Of a DNA stretch of 64,000 nucleotides, positions 32,218 through 41,900 are shown piece after piece; the stretch's first letter is position 1; each line of letters begins with the position of its first letter. The translations under genes and the position numbers were made by a program. The stretch comes from Poa pratensis (lineage: Eukaryota > Streptophyta > Magnoliopsida > Poales > Poaceae): contig CAMZMU010000052.1 in the NCBI GenBank assembly GCA_947311845.1, positions 133,949,169-134,013,168 of the forward strand. The letters are read 5' to 3'. The notes beneath the pieces are model-generated. The model was given only the letters and a program-made list of their open reading frames with translations, did no database searches and had not been told where the DNA came from.

Positions 32218-34080
32218 AAGTGTACGCGGAAGAAACACGCGGTTAGGTCAAATAGCCCCGACCCCGTGCCGCTCCGCCCAAGCGGCCCGGGGAAACCCTA
32301 GCCCGCCGCCGGCTTGATCTCCTCCGGTGGCTCCCCTGCGCCGCTGCTGCTGGCCTCTCCGCAGTGGCGGCGGCCCCAGCCTCCAAAGGTGGTGCGGGGG
32401 GAGTTCGCGGTTGACGCGGGAGCGGCGCAGCATCTCGTCTCGCGGTGGCGTGGCGTGGTGCGGCTCGGCGGCGGCGCCATGGCGCGGTCCCGGCGCTCGC
32501 CGCGGCCATGGCTTGGGGAGGGAGTCCGCACGCGCGGGGCGGCGCTGCTGCCGTGGCTGCGGCCTGCCGCTCGCCCATCTTGCTCGCGTGCCCCTAGGCC
32601 GTGGCGGATGGGGTGCTGGTTCGGCTCGGGTCGGCGGCGGCGGCTCGCTGGCGAGGTTTCTGCGGATAGTTCCGCGGCCTCTGGTCGCCGAAGCGGCGGC
32701 TCCGGGCAAGGTGGCGGCGCCATCCTCCCTGTCTGGGATGTCTGGCCAGGAGGAGGCCCTAGGGCGGCGGCGTTGAGGTGCGGCGCTGGCTTCCAGTGTG
32801 TATAGAGGGCGAAGGTGGAAGCCGGGGCGGCGGCCCCGGGCTGCAGTTTTGGTGGGGGCTAGCGCCGATCTTCTCACGGCGGCCGGTGGAGCATGGGTTG
32901 CTCCTCGCGGTGGCGGTGGTTTTCGGCGACGGTGGCAGGGGCGGCTTACCGTCCGCGGCGACGACCGGCTGCACACATATTGCTCCCTTCTTGGCAATCG
33001 TGCGGCTGGTGGTGATGATCTGGACGTCGTCGATCTTCGGCGTTGCGACAGGGAGCCTAGGCATGACGGCGTGCGGGGTGCTGGTCCGGTTGCTCAGTTC
33101 CCACGGCTTCGACGGCGGACAACGTTCTTCGCGGTGATCGTCGGCGGTGCTTGGTGGGCTCTCGTCGGGCTGCGGCTTGGCGTGGAGCCCGTAAGCCGGG
33201 GCGGCGGCCCCGGATGGCGGCTTCAGATGTCGCGTCGAGCTAGATGGTGGCTCATCGGGAGACGGACTTGGGCCCCGGCGCCTATGTTCGGTGGTGGCCT
33301 CAGACCTTTCAGCGCGCGGGGCTAGTGGTTTGTGCGCGGGTTTGCAGCGGTGTCTCGGCCGGTCCTCGAGGGGCGGGTGTATGGTTTGTGACCCACCGCC
33401 GAGCGAAAGCTCTGGTCTGGCCGTTGGCCTAGACAGGCGGCGGCGACGCCCTTGGGCGCCACATCCTTCTTGAAGGCGTCGTCGAGGTGGTGGTCTCGAT
33501 CCCTCACCCAGGTTCATCCCGGGGAAACCCTAGATCCCACGCGGGGTCGGGCGAGGTCGACACTTCTGTGTCGTTTGCCTCCTGAGGGCTCGTCTTGGGT
33601 GAACCGCCGGTCGAAGGGTCTGGTGGAGAGCGTTGGTAGTTGGCGACGACGAGTCTTCGTCATCGGCTTGGTGGAGCGCGACCTTGGGGTCGGCGTGGAT
33701 GTCGGAGCGGCGGCTCCGGTCTCTTGCCTCCGCTTTCTTGCGTCGAGGAGTTTGAGTGTCGTCTTTGGTCACCGAGTGTCGTCTTTGGTCACTCGGGTGA
33801 CTTAGGCGTCGACTCGTGTGGGCGCGGCCTCGGTGCTGGCGTGGATGTCGGAGTGGCGTCTTCGGCTGTTCGCTTCCGCCATGTTGCGTTGAGGTGTGTG
33901 GGTGTCGGCTTTTGTTGTTAGGGCAATTTAGTCATCGACTCGTGGGTGTGCGCGGTCTCGGGACCGGCGTGGCGTGTTTTGTGTTGTATCGGTTTTCGGT
34001 CAGTTTCCCTTATAAACTGGCCAATTCACTTCTTCTATATCATTGAAAAGGCAAATCGTTTGCCTAGTTTCAAAACAAAA
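32218..34080 (+). mobile_element. GC-rich retroposon with 13-bp target duplication
   Basis: TTAATGCATCGAG occurs at 32205-32217 and 34081-34093 around 1,863 bp. The element ends CAAAACAAAA, an A-rich tail, after a GT-rich 3' part. The 5' part is extremely GC-rich with Arg/Pro/Ala frames on both strands and contains GGGGAAACCCTAG twice (32290, 33521). No RT, gag or cellular domain is recognised, so it is a non-autonomous LINE-dependent element or processed transcript. Confidence 0.8.
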
Positions 34081-34362
34081 TTAATGCATCGAGGCTTATA
34101 GCCATATCGACAGCCCGCTCCAAAGCGTGCGTTTGGTTGCTGACCAAACGAGGGATGGGCCGGGATCATCTCTGTGTTGGTTGTTGGATCTAGGTTGGAT
34201 GGATCGGGCCATCGAAGGGGGCGAGCTTACTGAATCGAGCTGAATTTCAAATCTAAACTCATTGCTTTAGCAACCTCGGCTCAGCTCGAATTCGAATCCT
34301 GAGGAAGACGTGGAGAGAAGAAAAACAGGACGAGCGAAACAATATCAGAGTTGCGAAAGACC

Positions 34363-34426
34363 CGCTCCCCGTTTTGTACACAAATATTAGCTAGCTTCGC
34401 TCCCCGTTTTGTACACAAATATTAGC
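34363..34426. repeat. Short tandem duplication
   Basis: CGCTCCCCGTTTTGTACACA...ATTAGC is present at 34363-34391 and again at 34398-34426, separated by 6 bases. The rest of 34094-35320 holds no gene that I can recognise apart from probable 3' flanking sequence of the glycosyltransferase gene. Confidence 0.8.
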
Positions 34427-35323
34427 AGCTTCCCGGATTTAAAGTGTTCTGTCTGGCTCTGCACTCAGAGTTGAAGAAGCTCGAAACGATTTAACGAACA
34501 CGCCCTTATATGCAGAATGTAAATTCGATAAGAAATATGCAAATCCATTTGCTTGAAAAGATTTATTTTCCAATACGAGGAATAAGCCCGGGTACAACAT
34601 CAGCAGATAACGGGAAAAAAAATAGTGCTGTTCTACAGCTGCTGTCTACTTTTTTTTTTGACATGAGCTGCTGTGCTGGCTACTGGTACAAGTGAGCTAT
34701 AATACTCAATATTAGTACTTTAGGACATATTTGGTCAGGACTGCGTTTGAGGCTCGCCTGGAAGTATATGAACTCGACCATAATATTCAATCACCAGAAG
34801 TTTGAAACATTTATCCGTTCATACATCCATCTTTTCTGTCTAATAAAACTGGTGACGATGCATGGAAATGTTTTCTCTGATCTGTCTCATTGCAATAGGC
34901 GATCATCATATCTTTGAGAGATAAACATGCTCATTCAAGGAAGTTCCGTTGTATCTATACAGAGGTCAGCACATATCCAATCTTATGCGACAAATTACAC
35001 TTAGCATGCTAAACCTGAAGAAGGCATTTACAATAAACTGAAGTTGGTAAAGAGGGAGGGAAACACAAACGAAGTTAGTAGCTCGACCTCCGGCTTCTTT
35101 GAAGAAAATGAGGAGATAACCTTAAGCATGCTCCACTGTTCTTTTTCCCTTTTGTAGTCCACAAGCATGCCCTATTGGTTTAGTGAAGAAAGGCTGTAAA
35201 CAAACAATTAAAATAATTAGATGCAAACACTGCGAAAAAAATGCCGACTAAAAAGTTGTAGACATAGAGACCAACTAAACTTCACCTAATTACATTGCTC
35301 ACTAAAACAGTCTTGAACTAGCG

Positions 35324-37826
35324 TCACTGTTCGACATAATACCTGCAATTTTGTGGCACCCTCCAGGACAATGTCGTCAGTCTTTTCAAGCTTGGAGGCA
35401 ATGACAAATAGCTCCCCCAATCTTCCATCATAATTCTTAGATCATGAATCTTGCTCCGCAAACCAATGCAACAGTTAGCATGCATAGTGCAAACCTTATT
35501 TAAATGTCTGCTCGGTTCACAGAATCCACCAAAGTATGCTGTACTTAGAAACTTGATTTCCAGCCCAATATCCGCAACATATGGATCATGCTTGATAGCA
35601 TTGAATACATCCTGATCATGGTAGCCAGGATATCTCAATCGTGATGAGTACCAGAAACTGTAAAACTCTATGGTCCGTTCATTTGATTTCACATAATTGA
35701 AGCCTCCATTAGCAATGTTTCTCAGGTCTGTTGCATTCCCAACATAGTGATCACAAGCAATCTGAAGGTCACCATTAGGATAGAAGTGAGGAAATGGATT
35801 GCGAAACCACATTATGTCTGCATCCTGAAACATATTGAAAATGAAAGTTAGAGAAGTAAAACTGACAGACCACCTTCACAAAACAACAGTAATTTGCCAA
35901 ATTCAATCATGGTTAGCAACAAAGCTGAATCTTTCCCTGTAAAAAATGTCAAAGTGACTGAGTTAATGTGTAACAGAATTTACCGAGAATATGAAGCTGT
36001 AACCTTTTTCAAGAACCAGACGCAAGAAATCTAGCCTTTTCCACATCATCTCGAGATACCCAGAAGTCAAGAACTTCTTCTCTTCAGAAAAATCCACACC
36101 TTCAGTTCCAAGAGCAAAGCAATAGTGGTGGATCTTGACACATTGTCTGTATGCATCCCGATCAAATGCTATAATGACTAGATGATTCAAGAGTGAACTT
36201 GTTCTGACACCAGAGCGAAAACTATCAAGAAACAGGTCTATCACTGAGCCCGGAGAAGCCCATGCAGCATTAAGTGTAGTCAATATAACTGTGTTGTCTC
36301 TCATTGAAGCTTTCTGCAAGAGCCGATCAAGTTTGAGATCCTCACTGTCCTAGAAAGGATGGCATATTAATTGAAGATCAATGAGTAAACTGAAGAAGCT
36401 AACTAATTAAGCATAGATGGAAATGAAAAAACCCAGTATACTAAACATAAACAATATGGAACTCTGAAAAAGTAGGTGCCAAAAAATGCATGAAAAAGAA
36501 GGCTAAAATAAAACTTAAGGTGGCCCTGGTTGCTCATCAAATGATAGAATTTTGACATCGATGTTACTTCTCTCAAGTTTTTCCACTGTCCTATTATGTG
36601 AGTAGCTACATGCTATTCACCAGTATAGTAAGCATTTCATGTCATCAGCTGACAGCCATGGCGCCGCCTGCCGGCCTGCTCTGTCTCAATGTGGATGTGC
36701 CATCTTCGCCTCCTCGTCGAGCTACGCAGCGGGCATGGTGCTCTGGGACCATATGGGACGGTATCTGACAGCTTGCTGTCAGTCCTTTCAGGGAGTTACC
36801 TTGCCAGAATTGGCTGAAGCACTTGAAGTGTGGTCCGGCGTTGCTCTCGCTCTTGAGGATGGATGGGTGCCACAAAGTTGTGCTCCAGTCTGATTGCTTG
36901 TAGCTGGTTCTGAAACTCAACTCGAAGGAACGGGACAGGTCTCGGGTGGTGCAGTGCAGTTGTAGAAGACATTACGTAAGTCTTTATCGAAGCGTTTTAT
37001 TTAATGTATGTTTGTTCATGTTAGCCATAGCGCAAATGATGCAGCTTATATGTTGGCTAGATCAAGTGAGCTTTCTGCTCGTTCGGTCTATCGCCGTTGT
37101 GTTCCTGGGTGTATTCAGGATGTTGTACCAGCTGAATCCTTGGTATAAATAAAGATCTGAATATTCTCAAAAGATACTAACTGATACAATGTGTAAGATG
37201 CAGTAGTGTTGTTTCTGAACTTTCCAGGATGCCCAAATTAGAGTGATATCCCAAATAATTAAGGAGGAAAACAATATCTCTGTACAAGAAATAAGATTAA
37301 CCAGGTTTTTTAACAAAACTCCAAAAGGCTATCTACAAGTCAATGTCATTTTGTTTTGACAATATAGTTAATGTCATCTTGAGTGACAAGTTAATTGATC
37401 CCTGAATCACCCAACCAATGCCGCACTGCAATTAGTAGTCCCGTAGTTAAATGGCAAAGCATACTACCGAAATTATCCATCATTCGTCGTGATTTAACAG
37501 TGGATACCAGAACTGTCACACTGAACACTACAATGGAAATGGGAACGAAATGAGCAATTAATCGAAGTCGGAGGAGGCGGACTGACCAGATCCTCGCCTT
37601 GGGCGCCGTCCTCCTCGTGTGCAGCGACCGAGGGAAGCGCGTCCCACCCCCAGGAGTGCTCCAGCGAGTGCCGCGAGAGGGCGGCACGGTGCAGCACGGC
37701 CAAGGGCAGCGCGACGAGGGTGGCGAGAAAGAACGCGGCACCGGCTCGCAGGAGCGCATGTTTCGGGAGTCGGCGAGAGTGCGCGGCGGAGGGCCTGCTT
37801 GGGGTGTGGCGCTGAGGCCTCGCCAT
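35324..37826 (-). CDS. Nucleotide-diphospho-sugar transferase-like protein (Nucleotid_trans, PF03407; At4g15970-like)
   Basis: Exons 37587-37826, 35984-36349 and 35324-35824 join in phase 0 to give 368 codons. Exon 1 encodes a short basic N-terminus and one hydrophobic segment (about residues 28-46: AAFFLATLVALPLAVLH), the layout of a type II Golgi enzyme. The catalytic domain runs from about residue 95 to 330: NTVILTTLNAAWASPGS, LNHLVIIAFDRDAY, YLEMMWKRLDFLRLVL, a DAD (DxD, metal/nucleotide-sugar binding) at residues 203-205, NGGFNYVKSNERTIEFYSFW and GYHDQDVFNAIKHD. The family is related to cell-wall glycosyltransferases; the substrate is unknown. The last bases (GCAGGTATTATG) could be a splice donor, so an extra small last exon is possible. 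Otherwise the stop is at 35324. Start at 37826 is the first ATG. Confidence 0.9.
36640..37150 (+). pseudogene. RNase H-like LINE remnant inside intron 1 of the glycosyltransferase gene
   Basis: The plus strand, opposite to the host gene, encodes in broken frames YAAGMVLWDHMGRYLTACC, LPELAEALEVWSGVALALE, KVVLQSDCL-stop, LNSKERDRSRVVQCSC and, in another frame, HVSHSANDAAYMLARSSELS. This is the order of the C-terminal RNase H-like (RVT_3) domain in plant LINEs. A premature stop and frame shifts show it is dead. It may be the end of a truncated LINE (an A-rich tail is not obvious) or a domesticated remnant. Confidence 0.7.
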
Positions 37827-38016
37827 GATGGCAGAGCCAGAGAGGGTGGCGGTGGGCAGTGGCGGTTGCCGGCTTCGGCTTGCCGCAGTGGCGGAATGAG
37901 GGGGCAGTGGAGCGGTGGGCGCGCCGGAATAAGGAAGACGTAAACCTGGCTGTACGCATACGCTGTTTAAAAGCGGTCCGCCTGTTTTTTTTTTAAGTTC
38001 AGGAATCAAAACAATA

Positions 38017-38284
38017 CTCCCCCCATATCTGAATTTAGGGCGTATAGTTTTTTTGCACGAATATTAAGACATAGATATTTTCATATATTGCACTCATTTT
38101 TTTCTAGAAAAAATTGGGAGAGATGAGTTTTTAATAGGCATAAATTGAGAGCACCGTCAAATTCCTCTTTCGAGACTTAGTCTCATTTTTTGATGGGTCA
38201 AATTATCCATAAATAGAAAATACATCTTATATTTTGGATTTTTCCTCAAAAAACTATACACCATACTTCAATGAACTGAGGGAG
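38017..38284. mobile_element. Stowaway MITE upstream of the glycosyltransferase gene
   Basis: It begins CTCCCCCCATATCTGAATTT and ends with the inverted CTCAGTTCAT-type terminus (ATGAACTGAGGGAG), flanked by TA at 38015-38016 and 38285-38286. The terminal match is imperfect, so this is an older copy. It lies 191 bp upstream of the ATG, at the edge of the likely promoter. Confidence 0.8.
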
Positions 38285-38903
38285 TATGATTTGTTAAAGA
38301 AGTCTGGATGCTGGCATTACTGAAGAGCAATATGGACGCTGGCATCACTGAAGAGCAAACCACCACAACTGCGGAGATGTCGATAAGAACCCACCAAAAT
38401 GCATCAAAAGTGGTGGTTTTTTTATTGAAGCACTGATAACATTTCACCAATTGTGGTGATTTTCATAATTATGTCAGCAACAGACCAACAGTACACACAT
38501 GTGCCGGCATTACTGAAGTCTGGATGCAGCTTCTCCTTCTAGTGACACCAACAAACTTCCTACCGACAGTACAGGATCACATACAGAATCTCGGATGAGC
38601 CCCCAGAGCAAGCAGTATGTTTAGGTGAACGATACAACATCATACAAACTAAAGAAAGCTGATATCACCGTGTGTCTCCGGTGCTCTGGTGGCCCAATGC
38701 CCACTGGAGCAGGTTGCGCACTTCCTTAGGAACTACTAGCTGCACCTAATACTTATTTCAACACTAGAAATTTGAAACATAGACCGACTCGAGGGCTTGA
38801 GGCTACAAGCAGGTTATACAACTCCACTTAAGCTTTGCATGCAGCAACATTGTCTGCCTAAAACCGTTCCCGGTGATGCACGACAAAGGAATCCCATTTG
38901 CTG

Positions 38904-41900
38904 TCATTGCCAGTCTGACTTCTTTGGTTTCTCATCGTTGGGCTCATCAAGTCTTCTCTTGAAGATATCTGAATTGCGAAGCTTTTCTCTAGACTCATGT
39001 GCTGAAGGTATTCTTGTGTTGCCCCGGTGGCCCTGAACAAATGCAGATCACGTAAGTTTAACTGAATACAGATATCGTGAATTTGTGATGTATACTTCTT
39101 TGAACCGTACCGTTCCGAGAGATTCTCTCTTCTTTCCACGTTGACCATCATTTTCTTTTAAAGTGTTGGGAAAGAGAAGCTTCTGTGCTTTTTTGACGAA
39201 TTTGAATCCCTCAATATCACCACTCCTGATGGCTGCTTCTAGCTGCAAGGGAAGATAGCATCTCATCAAATGAAACAAACATGCTGAAGATGAACGGAGT
39301 CGCTCACTGACCTGAACATGTAAAATGCAGATGAAGATGCTAGCTATAGGTAACCAGCTCTCCTCAGGGGACAGCGACAGGTTCGTTCTGAAAAACAGTA
39401 ATGCTATTTGTAAGTGGACCTGTTACACGCAATAGGAAATCAACGATGAAGTTAAGCAAGATCAACCAACGGGGACACGAGATTTTAACGTGGAAAAACC
39501 CCTCCGACAATGAAGAGGAAAAAACCACGGGCGCCAGCCAGCAATACTTCACTATTTCGGGTGAGGTTACAACGCCGGGGATATACAATATGTGGCTTAT
39601 CCCAAACCGGCGGCTTACATGATGTATTTATAGGAGCCCTGACCTAACCTAGGTCGGTAACGTGATCTCCAGGTCGAGTACAACTCGAACCGTACATAAC
39701 TCGTACCGTACCGCGGGGCCTGCCGCCCCCGCACCCCCTCCGTGCGGCCGCCACGGATTGGACCACGGTCATAAGCCATCTTCTGACTCCGGGGCGCTCC
39801 GCTCTCCTTCGTCACAAACTGGCCTTTATCAGTATACGAATTTGGATCATCACAAAAAAACACAGGACCGACCAGACAGCTTTAGTCTAATCTCCAATGC
39901 ACCAAACAGAAATAAAAACAACACTCCTGCTCATGAATGTCTTCTTAGTTTCAGGGTTCCACAACTTATATCCTTTTACTCCAGAACCATAACCAAGAAA
40001 TAAACACTTAATAGATCTAGGCTCTAACTTTCCATTATCAACATGAGCATAGGCAGTGCAACCGAAAACTTTCAGTTGTGAATAATCAGCTGTCTCACCA
40101 GACCATACCTCAATAGGAGTCTTCTTGTCAAGAGGGATGGATGGTGACCTGTTTATCAAGTAGCAGACGGTGTTGGCAGACTCAGCCCAAAAATGCTTGT
40201 TCATGCGAGCGTTGGACAACATGCAGCGAGCCTTGGAGATGATCGTCCTGTTCATCCGCTCAGCTACACCATTTTGCTGAGGTGTGTACGGGATGGTGTG
40301 ATGCCTGACAATGCCTTCCTGTGCACAATAATCATCAAAGTCATGCGAACAAAATTCGCCACCATTGTCAGTACGAAGCAATTTCACCTTCCTCTCAGTT
40401 TACCTTTCAATCATAACTTTCCACTCTTTAAAAGTAGCAAAAGTAGCATCTTTAGTTTTCAGGAAATAAGGCAAAACCTTTCTAGAGTAATTATCATTTA
40501 GCATATAACGAGCACCACCATAAGAGGGCTTACGTGACGGCCCCATAAATCAGCATGTACATAATCAAGTGTACCTTTCGTGGTATGAACGGAAGCATTG
40601 AATTTAACTCGTTTGTGCTTACCAAAAACGCAGTGCTCACAGAACGGCAACTTACTCATATTGCAGTCCTTCAGAAGTTCTCTCTTGACCAATTCTGCCA
40701 TCCCAGTTCACTCATATGTCCAAGTCTCATGTGCCAACGGTTAGTTTTACTTGGATCATCTTTAGTAACAGCAGCAGCAAAAGTACTAGGCAGAGTGCTA
40801 CCTCTAAGAACATATAACTTGGCAGAATTCATATCACCTATCATGACAATAAGTGAACCTTTAGATACCTTTAGGCGTTTATCCCCTCCGGTATACTTGT
40901 ACCCGTCACAGTCAAGAGTACTGAGAGAAACCAAGTTTCTCGCCATGGTTGGTATGTGTTTTACTCCATCCAACGTGCGTGTCATGCCATCATGCGTCTT
41001 GATCTGTACAGAACCGACGCCAACAATGTAACATTTGTTATCGTTGCCCACACGCACGAAATCTCCTGCCTGCACAGACTCATAAGAACTGAACCAGTCT
41101 TTGTTACAGCAAATATGAAAGGAACATGCAGTATCTAGGATCCATTCATCAGCATGAGTAACACACGCAGAAAACACAACTAGACAATCACCATCAGAAC
41201 TTTCACCAGCAACCACATCAGCCTCAGCAGCAACAACATCAGCCTTACCATTACCATCAGTTTTCTTCGGTTGGTAGGTACCGTTCCTTCTCTCCTTGTT
41301 CTGCACTTTCCAACAATCCTCAATAGTATGATTAGTTTTCTTACAGTACCTGCAGAACTTATCTCGTCCCTTGGATTTTGAACGACCTCTGTTGTCCTTG
41401 CTCTTGTCTCTGTTGTAGTTGTTGTAGTTGTTGTCTCGCTGTTCAGTCCTGCCTCGAACCTGCAACGCATCGCCGCCTTTGGAGGACGACGTGTCAGACT
41501 GCACCATACTCTTCATCTTTTCCCTTGTTTGCAGGGCCTCATAAACTTCCGCCAGGGTTAGTGTATCACGGCTTAAGAGTATAGTATCTCGCAGATTTGT
41601 AAAGGAACTAGGCAGCGAACATAGCAATAGAAGAGCTAAATCTTCATCTTCATATTTTACCTCCATCGACGCTAGGTCGGCCACGATCTCCTTGAAGATC
41701 GACAAGTGATTCATAACCGAACCACCTTCTTGCATCTTGTGCGTAAACAACTTCATCTTCACGTGCATCTTGCTGGTTAGATCCTTTGACATGCAGATCG
41801 ATTCCAGCTTGAGCCACAAAGCTGCGGCGGATTTCTCCTGCAGCACCTCTTGCAAGATATCATTAGATAGATGAAGCTGAATTAATGACCAAGCCTTACG

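Noticed and set aside
32243..33800. Proline/arginine-rich proteins of up to 252 codons on both strands
   Set aside because: Same reason: very high GC and no family resemblance, within a retroposon with exact borders.
37100..37160. A real short gene ending at 37149 on the plus strand
   Set aside because: It belongs to the RNase H-like LINE remnant, which has a premature stop and frame changes.
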